Shown here: one piece after another, positions 42,182-50,903 of the stretch
Layout of the letters: every line of letters starts with the position of its first letter
Numbering within the stretch: position 1 is the stretch's first letter
Source: Mycobacterium yunnanensis
Lineage (GTDB): Bacteria > Actinomycetota > Actinomycetes > Mycobacteriales > Mycobacteriaceae
DNA: 64,000 bases
Reading direction: 5' to 3'
NCBI RefSeq assembly: GCF_025823185.1
Contig: NZ_JACKVK010000022.1
Location: 124,001-188,000 of the forward strand
Notes under the pieces: generated by a model
What the model was told of the DNA's origin: nothing
The model's database searches: none
What the model saw: the letters and a program-made list of their open reading frames with translations, nothing else
Made by a program: the position numbers and the translations under genes

Positions 42182-43015
42182 ATGAACGTTCACCTGTACG
42201 CGTCGCCGGCGGGCTTCGGCCCGGTGGCGCGCTGGGTGTATCGCCGTGACCCGGTGCGCTTCACCACCGAGCTGACCACCCTGCGCACCTCCCCGTGGCC
42301 GGCCGATCATCTGCTGTTGGGCGCCTCGGACTGCGGGGGCACCGTTGGCGCTGCGCTGCAGATGCGCGACTCGACGTTGTTGGTCAGCGGGCTGCCGCCG
42401 ACGTTGACCAAGGAGTCGACGTCGGTCCTGGCATCCGCGCGGCCGGATCTACCTGGCGTGCGTGGAACGTTCGACACTGCAACGGCATTCAGTCGGTGCT
42501 GGGTCGAGGCCACGGGTGCCACTGCGGAGCTGTCGTTCTCCGAGACGTTGTACCGATTGGGCGACCTGTGCGCTCCGGTCGGCGTCACCGGCACACCTCG
42601 GCTCGCCGACGAGGCGGATGCCGACCTGATCACGAGCTGGTTCGACGCGTTCTTCACCGAGGCGTTCGGCGCCGAGTCGGATCCGGCGGCGCATCGCCGC
42701 GCGCTTGCCGCCGTCGCCGACGCGGGCGGTCGCGTCGTCCTGTGGACCGTGAACGCGGAGCCGGTGGCGATGGCTAGGGTTCACGGCGTGCTGCTGGGCA
42801 TGTCGCGGATCGGTCCGGTGTACACCCCACCGCAGCACCGAAGCCGGGGATACGGCGCGGCGGTCACCGCGGAGGCCGTGCGGCAGGCCTGGCGACGGGG
42901 CGCCCGTGACGTGGTGCTCTTCGCCGACGACGCCAATCCGGTGTCCAACGCGATCTACCGGCGGCTCGGCTTCCTACCCGTCGGGGAGAACGTGCAGTAC
43001 GCGTTCACCGCCTGA
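42182..43015 (+). CDS. GNAT-family N-acetyltransferase
   Basis: 277 residues. The C-terminal GNAT domain has acetyl-CoA motif A in VYTPPQHRSRGYGAAVTAEAV split near residues 212-232, followed by LFADDANPVSNAIYRRLGFLPVG (motif B). The N-terminal 130 residues form a second, degenerate half, so it is a two-domain member like mycothiol-synthase-type or Eis-like proteins. The substrate amine is unknown. The ATG at 42182 starts soon after TAGGC with little leader, so translation may be leaderless. Confidence 0.85.
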   Translation: MNVHLYASPAGFGPVARWVYRRDPVRFTTELTTLRTSPWPADHLLLGASDCGGTVGAALQMRDSTLLVSGLPPTLTKESTSVLASARPDLPGVRGTFDTATAFSRCWVEATGATAELSFSETLYRLGDLCAPVGVTGTPRLADEADADLITSWFDAFFTEAFGAESDPAAHRRALAAVADAGGRVVLWTVNAEPVAMARVHGVLLGMSRIGPVYTPPQHRSRGYGAAVTAEAVRQAWRRGARDVVLFADDANPVSNAIYRRLGFLPVGENVQYAFTA

Positions 43016-43022
43016 TCCGCGG

Positions 43023-43562
43023 TCAGAGGCCGGGAATCTGCAGCCCGCCGGGCGTGGCGGCCGCGGCGCCGGGAACCCCCAGTGCCGGGGCGGCCACGTT
43101 GGTCAGTGCGCCCAACCCGGCCGGCACCTGACCGTTGGACAGGGAGGTCATCCAGCCGGGGCACTGCGATTGGATGACCATGGTGGCCACCCAGCCCGCA
43201 ATGGTCGGTGCCAAGCCGCTCTGGCCGGACGCTTGCGCCGCGATGGTCGCCAGCTGACTGCCCGGCTGCACCAGCATCGGGCAAATCGACTGTCCCGCTC
43301 CGGCAATCGTCGTGCTGACCGGGCCGTTGTTGCCGATGCCGACGCCGTTGAGCACGTTCGTCGTCGAGTCGGCGGTGACGTCGGCGTGGGCGTGGGCCGG
43401 CCACATGACGGCTGCGGCGGCGATGCCCAGCGTGACCACGACCGGACGGACGATCAAGGCTGCCGCGTCGACGACGTGCGCCCAGGCGAACCCCTCGCGC
43501 ACCACCATGGCGTTGCGCAGGGTGGGGGAGGTCCACGATCGGTGGAGGGTCAATGACGTCAT
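43023..43562 (-). CDS. Secreted DUF732-like mycobacterial protein
   Basis: 179 residues from the ATG at 43562; an internal ATG (Met 19, at 43508) is also possible. A signal peptide ends in AHAHADV at about residue 62, so the mature protein is exported and about 120 residues long. Two Cys (in SICPML and SQCPGW) could form a disulfide. The length and Cys pattern recall DUF732 secreted proteins of mycobacteria; that is tentative. The C terminus is rich in Ala, Gly and Pro. Function unknown. Confidence 0.65.
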   Translation of the reverse strand: MTSLTLHRSWTSPTLRNAMVVREGFAWAHVVDAAALIVRPVVVTLGIAAAAVMWPAHAHADVTADSTTNVLNGVGIGNNGPVSTTIAGAGQSICPMLVQPGSQLATIAAQASGQSGLAPTIAGWVATMVIQSQCPGWMTSLSNGQVPAGLGALTNVAAPALGVPGAAAATPGGLQIPGL

Positions 43563-43832
43563 GGAGTACTCCCGGGTCGCCGGTTACGAATGCCTCAATG
43601 CACTCATTTCACTTCGGTAACGATGGGCTACTCAGGTCACAGGAACAACACGAACCGGTCAAGGTTCGCAACGTCGGCGTTTTCTTACCGTTGTCTCAAT
43701 GACACGGATGCGAGACTGCCCGGCCCACTGGCGGCACCGATGCCCCGCGCGACCCATGACGACGCGGCGACGCGCGGAACGTCGCGTCGCGAGGTGAAAA
43801 ACGTTGTTGCACAATAGATGTGCGGTGAGCGG

Positions 43833-45017
43833 CTACTTCACCCGATGCTGCGGTCCCTGTTCCTTCTTGTACAACGCCTTGAGCATCCGGTCCCGGAAGA
43901 ACGCGTTGTCGATCAGCTTGATGCCGTTGTTCGCCACGGCGGGGATGCCGGCGAGCTTGTGGAAGTACCGACCACGTCGGTACTCCCGGCCCCACGCCGC
44001 CTCCATCCGCTGCGCGTAGTTGGTGAAGTCGTCGGGGCCGCCGTTGGTGAGCGCCGCGATCGCGCACTCGCCAGCCGCCAGACCGGATTCGAGTGCCTTG
44101 GAGATGCCCGCACCCGAAGCCGGCTTGCCCGCGCCGAGTGAGTCACCGGTGAACAACACGCCCGGGCGCCACGGCGGCCACGCGGTGAAGCCCATCGGCA
44201 GCCGCCACGCCCGGACCAGCTTGTCCTTCTTGAGCTCCTCGATCGGCGGCAGGTCCCAGTCGCGGGGCAGCATCTTCATGAACTCGCCCATGAACTGGGT
44301 GGCGTTGATCTTCTGCCAGTCCTTGTAGCTGTTGACGTAACCCAGGCCGATGTTGATGCGGCCGCCGCCGAACGGGAACACCCACGCGTAGCCGGGCAGC
44401 TGATCGCCGTTGAACTTGAGGTTGAGGTAGATGTCGAGCGAGTCGGAGTCCGGCTTGTTGGCCGGCATCTCGGCGCGAATCGCGATTGCCGAGTAGCCGT
44501 TGTACTCCGAGTCGATCTTCAGTGCCCGCTTGATGGGGGAGTAGGCGCCGTCGGCCGCGATGACGGCGTCACCGAGGACCTTCTCGCCACTCTTGAGGAC
44601 GACGCCGACGACGCGACCGGTGTCGTCGAGCTCGGGGCCCGTCACCTCACAAGACTGGCGGACCTCGGCGCCCGCGGCCTCAGCGTGCTTGAGCAGCAGG
44701 GTGTCCAGCTGCGGGCGGGGGGCGACGTAACCGTGGTTCGGCATGCCGGGGCGGGTGGGGAACGACAGCTCCCACTGCGACGGGCTGAACACCGTCACCC
44801 GGTTGACCCGGTGGAACTCGTCGACTTCCCGAGCCAGGCCCATCTTCTGCAGGTAGCTGACCGCCCGCGCGGTCAAACCGTCGCCGCACGGCTTGTCGCG
44901 CGGGAATTCGGCCTTGTCCAAGACGACCACCTTGGCGCCGGTCTGGGCTGCCTGCCAGGCTGCGGCGGCGCCGGAGGGCCCGCCGCCGGCAATCACCAGG
45001 TCGTACCGCTGCGTCAT
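43833..45017 (-). CDS. Geranylgeranyl reductase-family FAD enzyme
   Basis: 394 residues. N-terminal FAD motif DLVIAGGGPSGAAAAWQAA (about residues 6-24), the conserved KPCGDGL (about 42-48), a central D-G motif VIAADGAYSPIKRAL and C-terminal GVLFTGDSLGAGKPASGAGI. This is the geranylgeranyl/menaquinone beta-isoprenyl reductase family (MenJ, Rv0561c, is the known mycobacterial member). It reduces isoprenoid double bonds at the membrane face. It may be a MenJ paralogue or act on another lipid. It is divergent from the TetR gene at 45149. Confidence 0.9.
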   Translation of the reverse strand: MTQRYDLVIAGGGPSGAAAAWQAAQTGAKVVVLDKAEFPRDKPCGDGLTARAVSYLQKMGLAREVDEFHRVNRVTVFSPSQWELSFPTRPGMPNHGYVAPRPQLDTLLLKHAEAAGAEVRQSCEVTGPELDDTGRVVGVVLKSGEKVLGDAVIAADGAYSPIKRALKIDSEYNGYSAIAIRAEMPANKPDSDSLDIYLNLKFNGDQLPGYAWVFPFGGGRINIGLGYVNSYKDWQKINATQFMGEFMKMLPRDWDLPPIEELKKDKLVRAWRLPMGFTAWPPWRPGVLFTGDSLGAGKPASGAGISKALESGLAAGECAIAALTNGGPDDFTNYAQRMEAAWGREYRRGRYFHKLAGIPAVANNGIKLIDNAFFRDRMLKALYKKEQGPQHRVK

Positions 45018-45136
45018 CAGTCTCGTCTCGCTCTGCTGGGGGATATCGGCTCCAGATGCTACCCGCGCTGACCGGTCGACACGTGCCCCGCGCGCGCCCG
45101 CGACGCGGTCTTGGCAGGTCAGCCGCGTTCAGCCGG

Positions 45137-45142
45137 TACAGT
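45137..45142 (+). promoter_or_regulatory. -10 element (TACAGT) of a leaderless TetR gene
   Basis: TACAGT ends seven bases before the GTG at 45149, the usual arrangement for a leaderless mycobacterial transcript. It supports this start. Confidence 0.5.
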
Positions 45143-45148
45143 GAGTCC

Positions 45149-45886
45149 GTGCGCAGACCCTCTCGCCCCCAACCGGGCACCCCGCCGGGGGTCAAGGTCG
45201 ACGCCAGGAGCGAGCGGTGGCGCGAACATCGCAAGAAGGTCAGGGCCGAAATCGTCGACGCCGCCTTCCGCGCGATCGACAAACTCGGTCCCGAACTCTC
45301 GTTGCGCGAGATCGCCGAGGAGGCCGGCACCGCCAAGCCGAAGATCTACCGGCACTTCACCGACAAGTCGGACCTCTTCCAAGCAATCGGTGAGCGGCTC
45401 CGAGACATGTTGTGGGGAGCCATCATTCCGTCGATCAACGTGGGCACCGACCCGGCCCGCGACGTCATCCTCCGCAGCGTGGAGAAGTACGTCCACCTCG
45501 TCGACGAGCATCCCAACGTGTGCCGGTTCTTGATCCAGGGACGCTTCGCCGAGCAGAGCGAGACGATGCGTGCGCTCAACGAGGGTCGTGACGTCACCTT
45601 GGCGATGGCGGCCATCTTCAACGACGAATTGCGCGAGATGGAACTCGACGCGACGGCCATGGAACTGGCGGCGTTCACGACGTTTGGTTCGGCCGCCGCG
45701 GCGACGGAGTGGTGGCTCGGACCCGGACCCGACAGTCCCCGGCGCATGCCCCCGGAGCAGTTCGTCGCGCACATGACGACGTTGATGCTGGCCGCCATCT
45801 ACGGCACGTGCGAGCTGCTCGGCATCAAGATCGACCCCGATCTGCCACTGCACGAGGGTGTCCGCAGACGCGAATCCGTGGCCTGA
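45149..45886 (+). CDS. TetR-family regulator (Rv3050c-like)
   Basis: 245 residues, near the 246 of Rv3050c. The helix-turn-helix covers about residues 33-75 with LSLREIAEEAGTAKPKIYRHF. The C-terminal domain contains a probable ligand pocket. It lies 35 bases before the monooxygenase gene in the same direction, and the same pair is found before nrdF2 in M. tuberculosis, so it probably controls the monooxygenase. Ligand unknown. Longer upstream starts lack homologous sequence. Confidence 0.88.
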   Translation: MRRPSRPQPGTPPGVKVDARSERWREHRKKVRAEIVDAAFRAIDKLGPELSLREIAEEAGTAKPKIYRHFTDKSDLFQAIGERLRDMLWGAIIPSINVGTDPARDVILRSVEKYVHLVDEHPNVCRFLIQGRFAEQSETMRALNEGRDVTLAMAAIFNDELREMELDATAMELAAFTTFGSAAAATEWWLGPGPDSPRRMPPEQFVAHMTTLMLAAIYGTCELLGIKIDPDLPLHEGVRRRESVA

Positions 45887-45921
45887 TACCCGGTACCCGC
45901 GTTCCCAAGTATCGTGGCGGC

Positions 45922-47436
45922 ATGACCATCGCCGAAGAGGCAGACGCCGTCACGGCGCAGCAGAGCCCCGTCCGCACCCGCGCCGTCATCATCGGCAGCG
46001 GTTTCTCCGGTCTTGGCATGGCCATCGCCCTGCAGAAGCAAGGCTTCGGCGCCGAGGACTTCGTCATCCTCGAGAAGGCCGACGACATCGGCGGCACCTG
46101 GCGGGACAACACCTATCCCGGCTGTGCCTGCGACATTCCGTCACACATGTATTCGTTCTCCTTCGAGCCCAAGCCGGACTGGACCCACATGTGGTCCCTT
46201 CAGCCCGAGATCTTCGACTACCTCAAGGGTGTCACCGAGAAGTACGGCCTACGCCGCTACATCCGCTTCGGATCCCGCGTCGAGCGGGCCCGGTGGGACG
46301 ACGCCGAGATGCGATGGCACGTGTACACCGCCGACGGGGCTGAGTACGTCACCCAGTTCCTCGTCTCGGCCGCCGGGGCGCTGCACATCCCGCTGACCCC
46401 CGACATCCCGGGCGACGACCAATTCACCGGTGCCGTATTCCATTCCGCGCAGTGGGACCACTCGGTCGACATCACCGGCAAGCGCGTCGCCGTCATCGGC
46501 ACCGGAGCCAGCGCGATTCAATTGGTGCCCGTCATCGTCGAGGACGTCGCCGAACTGCAGGTCTACCAGCGCACGCCACCCTGGGTGATGCCGCGGCCCA
46601 ACAATGCCCTCCCGCAGTGGGTTCGCCAGATGTTCACGAACGTCCCGGGCGCGCGAGCCTTGGCGCGCGTGCTGATCTACTGGATGCACGAGGTGGTCGG
46701 CTTCGGCATGACCAAACAACCCTGGCTGCTGAAGGTGGGCGCCCTGCTGGGTAAGTGGAACATCCGGCGCGCGGTGAAGGACAAGGCGCTGCGGCGCAAG
46801 CTGACTCCGAACTATCGCACCGGGTGCAAGCGAATCCTCAACTCCGACACCTACTATCGCGGCATCGCCAACCCCAAGACCCAGGTGATCACCGAGGGCA
46901 TCGAGCGGATGACCCGCGACGGCATCGTCACCGCCGACGGCGTCGAACACCCCGTCGACGTGGTGGTGTTCGCCACCGGCTTCCACGTCACCGACTCGTA
47001 CTCCTACGTCGACGTCACCGGTCCGGGTGGTGAGGACCTGGTTCGGCGGTGGGACCGCGAGGGCGTCGAGGCGCATCGCGGCGTCGCCGTCGCCGACATG
47101 CCCAACCTGTTCTTCCTGCTCGGCCCGAACACAGGGCTCGGGCACAACTCGGTGGTGTTCATGATCGAGGCGCAGATCCGCTACGTCGCCAAGGCGATCG
47201 CCGCGGTCGACCGGGCGGGTGCCCAGGCGGCGGCGCCCACGCGCGACGCGCAGGACGCGTTCAACGCCGATTTGCAGGACGGTCTGTCCAAGACGGTGTG
47301 GAACACCGGGGGGTGCCGCAGTTGGTACCTGGACTCCCACGGCGTCAACCGGGTGCTCTGGAGTGGCATGACGTGGCAGTACTGGCTGGCGACCAGGCGT
47401 TTCAAGCGTGACGAGTACCGGTTCATCGGTCGCTGA
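45922..47436 (+). CDS. FAD-dependent monooxygenase, Baeyer-Villiger type
   Basis: 504 residues, related to Rv3049c and EtaA. FAD motif IGSGFSGLGMAIAL (about residue 20) is followed by the Baeyer-Villiger fingerprint FTGAVFHSAQWD (FxGxxxHxxxW, about 171-182) and the NADPH motif AVIGTGASAIQLVPVI. It should oxidise ketones or sulfides with NADPH and O2. EtaA relatives activate thioamide drugs, but substrate is not predictable. It follows the TetR gene and is ended by a hairpin before nrdF. Confidence 0.92.
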   Translation: MTIAEEADAVTAQQSPVRTRAVIIGSGFSGLGMAIALQKQGFGAEDFVILEKADDIGGTWRDNTYPGCACDIPSHMYSFSFEPKPDWTHMWSLQPEIFDYLKGVTEKYGLRRYIRFGSRVERARWDDAEMRWHVYTADGAEYVTQFLVSAAGALHIPLTPDIPGDDQFTGAVFHSAQWDHSVDITGKRVAVIGTGASAIQLVPVIVEDVAELQVYQRTPPWVMPRPNNALPQWVRQMFTNVPGARALARVLIYWMHEVVGFGMTKQPWLLKVGALLGKWNIRRAVKDKALRRKLTPNYRTGCKRILNSDTYYRGIANPKTQVITEGIERMTRDGIVTADGVEHPVDVVVFATGFHVTDSYSYVDVTGPGGEDLVRRWDREGVEAHRGVAVADMPNLFFLLGPNTGLGHNSVVFMIEAQIRYVAKAIAAVDRAGAQAAAPTRDAQDAFNADLQDGLSKTVWNTGGCRSWYLDSHGVNRVLWSGMTWQYWLATRRFKRDEYRFIGR

Positions 47437-47445
47437 TGACGACAC

Positions 47446-47471
47446 GCGAACACAAGTGGTTGTGTTCGCGC
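47446..47471 (+). terminator. Perfect hairpin between monooxygenase and nrdF
   Basis: CGCGAACACAA (47446-47456) pairs with TTGTGTTCGCG (47461-47471) around GTGG, 10 bases after the monooxygenase stop. It probably ends that transcript. It could also be an operator, because its arms are a perfect inverted repeat. Confidence 0.65.
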
Positions 47472-47482
47472 GCGTTGTCACA

Positions 47483-47498
47483 CCCCAGTTGTAGTGTC
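47483..47498. promoter_or_regulatory. nrdF: NrdR-like box upstream of nrdF
   Basis: ACCCCAGTTGTAGTGT shares 12 of 16 bases with the nrdH box at 37260, including the block TGTAGTGT. The left half is more divergent from consensus. It lies 38 bases before the nrdF start. Confidence 0.6.
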
Positions 47499-47536
47499 GT
47501 GGGAGCTACTCGCCACGCATCGAATTGGGGTTCACA

Positions 47537-48511
47537 GTGTCTGATGGAATCAAGTTGATCGACCGGGTCTCGGCCATCAACTGGAACCGCGTTCACGACG
47601 AGAAGGATGCCGAGGTCTGGGAGCGCTTGACTGGCAACTTCTGGTTGCCCGAGAAGGTGCCCGTGTCCAACGACATCCCGTCCTGGGGCACGCTCAACGA
47701 TCACGAGAAGCAGCTCACGATGCGGGTCTTCACCGGCCTGACGCTGCTCGACACCATCCAGGGCACCGTCGGCGCGGTGAGCCTGATCCCCGATGCGATC
47801 ACCCCGCACGAAGAGGCCGTCTACACCAACATCGCGTTCATGGAGTCGGTGCACGCCAAGAGCTACAGCAACATCTTCTCCACCCTGTGCTCGACGGTGG
47901 ACATCGACGAGGCGTTCCGCTGGTCGGAGGAGAACCCGAACCTGCAGCGCAAGGCCGAGATCGTGATGAACTTCTACAAGGGCGACGATCCGCTCAAGCG
48001 CAAGGTGGCCTCGACGCTGCTGGAGAGCTTCCTGTTCTACTCCGGCTTCTACCTGCCGATGTACTGGAGCAGTCGCGCCAAGCTCACCAACACCGCCGAC
48101 ATGATCCGGTTGATCATCCGTGACGAGGCGGTGCACGGCTACTACATCGGCTACAAGTTCCAGAAGGGCTTGGCTCAGGCGGATGAGGCCCGCAAGGCCG
48201 AGCTGAAGGACTACACCTACGAGCTGCTCTTCGAGCTCTACGACAACGAGGTCGAGTACACCCAGGACCTCTACGACGGGGTCGGGCTCACCGAGGACGT
48301 CAAGAAGTTCCTGCGCTACAACGCCAACAAGGCGCTGATGAACCTCGGCTACGAGGCGCTGTTCCCCAAGGACGAGACCGACGTCAACCCGGCGATCCTG
48401 TCGGCGCTGAGCCCCAATGCCGACGAGAACCACGACTTCTTCTCCGGCTCCGGGTCGAGCTACGTCATCGGCAAGGCCGTCAACACCACCGACGACGACT
48501 GGGACTTCTAA
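47537..48511 (+). CDS. nrdF: Class Ib ribonucleotide reductase beta subunit NrdF
   Basis: 324 residues, the same as M. tuberculosis NrdF2 (Rv3048c). Metal ligands are in the expected helices: Asp/Glu in TLLDTIQGT (about 65), EEAVYTNIAFMESVHAK split at about 95-111 (with a conserved Tyr nearby) and LIIRDEAVHGYYIG (about 190-203). The C-terminal peptide ending DDDWDF docks NrdE. It holds the dimanganese-tyrosyl radical assembled with NrdI. It is not in the nrdHIE operon: about 7.2 kb lies between nrdE and nrdF. GTG start after TTGGGG. Confidence 0.96.
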   Translation: MSDGIKLIDRVSAINWNRVHDEKDAEVWERLTGNFWLPEKVPVSNDIPSWGTLNDHEKQLTMRVFTGLTLLDTIQGTVGAVSLIPDAITPHEEAVYTNIAFMESVHAKSYSNIFSTLCSTVDIDEAFRWSEENPNLQRKAEIVMNFYKGDDPLKRKVASTLLESFLFYSGFYLPMYWSSRAKLTNTADMIRLIIRDEAVHGYYIGYKFQKGLAQADEARKAELKDYTYELLFELYDNEVEYTQDLYDGVGLTEDVKKFLRYNANKALMNLGYEALFPKDETDVNPAILSALSPNADENHDFFSGSGSSYVIGKAVNTTDDDWDF

Positions 48512-48517
48512 ACCGAC

Positions 48518-49711
48518 TCAGCCACGCGCGAGCGAGATCAGGCGGTCGAGTACGCGTCTGCCGTCCATGCGCAGGCCGTTGTGCAGATATTCGTTGGTGA
48601 GCCAACGCCGCATGCCCGGTAGCAGGTCGGCGGTTTCCTCGGAGAACCCTCGCAGCACGTATGGGTCGTCGGCGTAGATCACGGCAGCGCACGGGACGTC
48701 CACCTGCGCCAGCACCTCGGCGTCGTACAGGCGGGGCCAGTCGTGCTCGGCGAGTGTGCGCGCGACGTCCGCGTACGGCCGCAGACCGGCCGTCTCCTCG
48801 AAGTGCCACGGAAAGATGTGCTCCGCGGTGAGAAGGAGCGACTCGCCGAGGAAGTCACCGGGCGCAACGCGGTCGGCCGACCATCGCGTGGCCCCGCCGT
48901 CGGCGTAGCTCGACTCGTGCAAGATCGCATATAGCGGATTACGGGAACCGAAGGGCAGCATCTCGGCCGCGTCGTGCCGGAACGCGGGCGAGGCGGAGTC
49001 GAGCTCGAGCAGGTGGTGCACGCTCTCCGCGCCGCCGTCCATGCCCAGCCGGTGACCGATGGTACGCATCAGCCGTCGTGAAATGGGCTCACCCGCAGGG
49101 GTTTTCACCTCGCCCGCGTCACAGCGGTCCAGCAGGTCGCGCAACCGCGCCCCGTCGTGCGGGAATCGCTCGTGATAGCGCCGGTTCAGCACGCGCATCA
49201 TGTCGTAGGCGCCCGAGTAGACGTCGTCGACGGCACGCCCGACCGGCGGCAGACCACCGGTGAAGTAGACCTCGTCGAGGCTGTCCGGCGCGACGGTGAG
49301 GTAGTGCAGCGAGCAGAACCCACCGAAGGACTGACCCAACAGACTCCACGTCCGGGCGCCGAGATGCTGCCGCAGGGCTTCTGCGTCTTGAACGATCGCA
49401 TCGGCGCGGTAATGCGTCAGCCGTTCGGCGTCCCCGGGTCCCGGCGTCCCGTACGGCGTCGACCGGCCGGTGCCCCGCTGGTCGAGCATGATCACGCGGT
49501 AGTCCTGCAACGCACGCTCGAGCCACGACGGCGACGGCGGGCCCGCGGTGGGCCGGGGCGCCTCGTTACCGGGCCCGCCCTGCAGGAAGAGCAGGTAGGG
49601 CAGGTGCTTTCCACCGCGGGCGGAGATCTCGCGGGCGTAGATCTCGACGGTGCGCCCGTCCGGATTCTGGTGGTCCAACGGGACCGTGATCACGTGTTCG
49701 TCGATCAGCAC
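48518..49711 (-). CDS. Alpha/beta hydrolase, prolyl aminopeptidase-like (S33)
   Basis: 397 residues. The N-terminal oxyanion stretch FLQGGPGNEAP (about residue 44) and DQRGTGRSTPYG (about 76), then nucleophile elbow LGQSFGGFCSLHYL (about 123) match proline iminopeptidase/tripeptidyl peptidase members of family S33. Catalytic Asp and His lie in the C-terminal third (ADDPYVL, then NEYLHNG). No signal peptide, so it is cytosolic and probably releases N-terminal residues from peptides. It converges on nrdF with a 6-base gap. Confidence 0.88.
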   Translation of the reverse strand: MLIDEHVITVPLDHQNPDGRTVEIYAREISARGGKHLPYLLFLQGGPGNEAPRPTAGPPSPSWLERALQDYRVIMLDQRGTGRSTPYGTPGPGDAERLTHYRADAIVQDAEALRQHLGARTWSLLGQSFGGFCSLHYLTVAPDSLDEVYFTGGLPPVGRAVDDVYSGAYDMMRVLNRRYHERFPHDGARLRDLLDRCDAGEVKTPAGEPISRRLMRTIGHRLGMDGGAESVHHLLELDSASPAFRHDAAEMLPFGSRNPLYAILHESSYADGGATRWSADRVAPGDFLGESLLLTAEHIFPWHFEETAGLRPYADVARTLAEHDWPRLYDAEVLAQVDVPCAAVIYADDPYVLRGFSEETADLLPGMRRWLTNEYLHNGLRMDGRRVLDRLISLARG

Positions 49712-49822
49712 GGGACGAGCCTAGGACAGTGCCGACGCCGCGAACACCGTCACCGAGCGAGTGGACCTGCCGGTGGTGCCCAGCGCTCAGGCTCCCGGAA
49801 TCGAGTCCCGCGAGACCACGAC

Positions 49823-50150
49823 CTAGACCGCGATGCTGGGATTGACGACGCTCGGAATCACCACGGTGTAGCCGATGTCCTTCAGGATGCCCAGTTCGAT
49901 GGGGCTGAGCACCCGTACGCCGAGACCCGAATCGGTCCTCGCGTTCATCATCTGCTGATCCGCCCCGATGAACGTGTCGTCGTCGAGGTGAGACATCGAG
50001 CTGCCCTGCTGCCACGGGCCCGGTGTGTACAGCGGGACCAGACCCCCAATATGCCGCAACGGCATTGACGCCGCCGAAGTAGAACCCGCCATCGGTGCCC
50101 TCGAGATTGGGGTCGTAGGCGGCGTTCCATTCGTAGTCCGACCCGATCGG
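49823..50150 (-). pseudogene. C-terminal remnant of a secreted metalloprotease-like protein, frameshifted
   Basis: Read leftward, one frame gives SDYEWNAAYDPNLEGTDG and FYFGGVNAVAAY, then the reading continues only after a shift near the five-C run at 50043-50047: LVPLYTPGPWQQG, MSHLDDDTFIGADQQMMNA and LSPIELGILKDIGYTVV to the stop. Together these read as the end of a metalloprotease or leishmanolysin-like secreted protein, where MSHLD...MNA...LSPIELGILKDLGY is the usual C-terminal zinc-site tail. A stop codon lies just upstream in the first frame, so the remainder of the gene is missing. It is a decayed fragment or contains a sequencing error. Confidence 0.6.
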
Positions 50151-50274
50151 TGCTCACTCATACCCGATGACCGACGGGGAAGAGCAAATTCGCCCGGCGT
50201 TGCGCGTCGGCACGCCCGCGGCATCGCCAAACCTGCGGTGCGACTGGTCGTCGAGATGGTGGAGGATGAGAACG

Positions 50275-50619
50275 GTGACCTCCACGACGACGTCGTCCTC
50301 GAACGGTGATCTAGCTTGGCGCGCCGGCGTCGTCGGCGGCGCGCTGGTCGGCGGGCTGTTCTGGGGCCTCGTCGCGGCGCTGACGATCGGAGCGCCCGGC
50401 GACGCAACGTCCCATGCCGCCGCCGACACGCACCGCCTGATGCTGGCCGCGGTGGTCTGGCTTGTCCTGGCTGCGGTGGGTGTCGCGCTGGCCAGATTTG
50501 GCGGCTACCGCCATCTGCGCACCGTCGGCCTGACGCTGGTGGTCGGGCCGACGGGCGGTTGGCTGGTCCTCGGATCGTTGGTCCTGCAGACCCAGTGGTA
50601 CCGCTGGGGGATGAGCTGA
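50275..50619 (+). CDS. Small integral membrane protein, unknown
   Basis: 114 residues from the GTG at 50275, nine bases after GGAGG. About four hydrophobic helices (near residues 16-40, 55-72, 80-100). No recognised domain. It is co-translated with a second small membrane protein through a 3-base stop/start overlap (TGATG). Upstream ATGs exist but would add a non-membrane N terminus with poor codon use. Function unknown. Confidence 0.6.
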   Translation: MTSTTTSSSNGDLAWRAGVVGGALVGGLFWGLVAALTIGAPGDATSHAAADTHRLMLAAVVWLVLAAVGVALARFGGYRHLRTVGLTLVVGPTGGWLVLGSLVLQTQWYRWGMS

Positions 50620-50894
50620 TGTCCTCCGAGGTCGACCGCGTCATGACGCGCCGCATCCGTGAACCTGGATCACCCTGCGTGCTCTTGGGATTCGTACTCG
50701 GCCTGCTCGCGATGTCGCCCTGGGCGGTGCTCTACTACTGGTTCTTCGCGCCGGTGGCCGCGCTGATCCTGGCCGGTGTGCTCAGCGTAGTGGCGGCCGT
50801 CAGGGGCCGGGTCTGGCCGGTGGCCGAGGGTGCCTTCGCGGCGGCATTGTTCGGCTTCGTGGCGGTCGTCGTGTTCGCGGTCGGAGTGCGCTGA
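50619..50894 (+). CDS. Small integral membrane protein, unknown
   Basis: 91 residues, three hydrophobic helices (about 20-42, 45-62 and 68-88) with a positively charged N terminus. It overlaps the preceding gene's stop codon, so both proteins are made together and may form a complex. No family is recognised. It converges on the lipoprotein gene with a 9-base gap. Confidence 0.65.
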   Translation: MSSEVDRVMTRRIREPGSPCVLLGFVLGLLAMSPWAVLYYWFFAPVAALILAGVLSVVAAVRGRVWPVAEGAFAAALFGFVAVVVFAVGVR

Positions 50895-50903
50895 TCGACC
50901 GCG

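Noticed and set aside
43767..43790. Inverted repeat GCGACGCG/CGCGTCGC as a terminator
   Set aside because: It is not followed by a T run on either strand and lies 43 bases or more beyond the nearest stop. Such repeats arise easily in CG-rich DNA.
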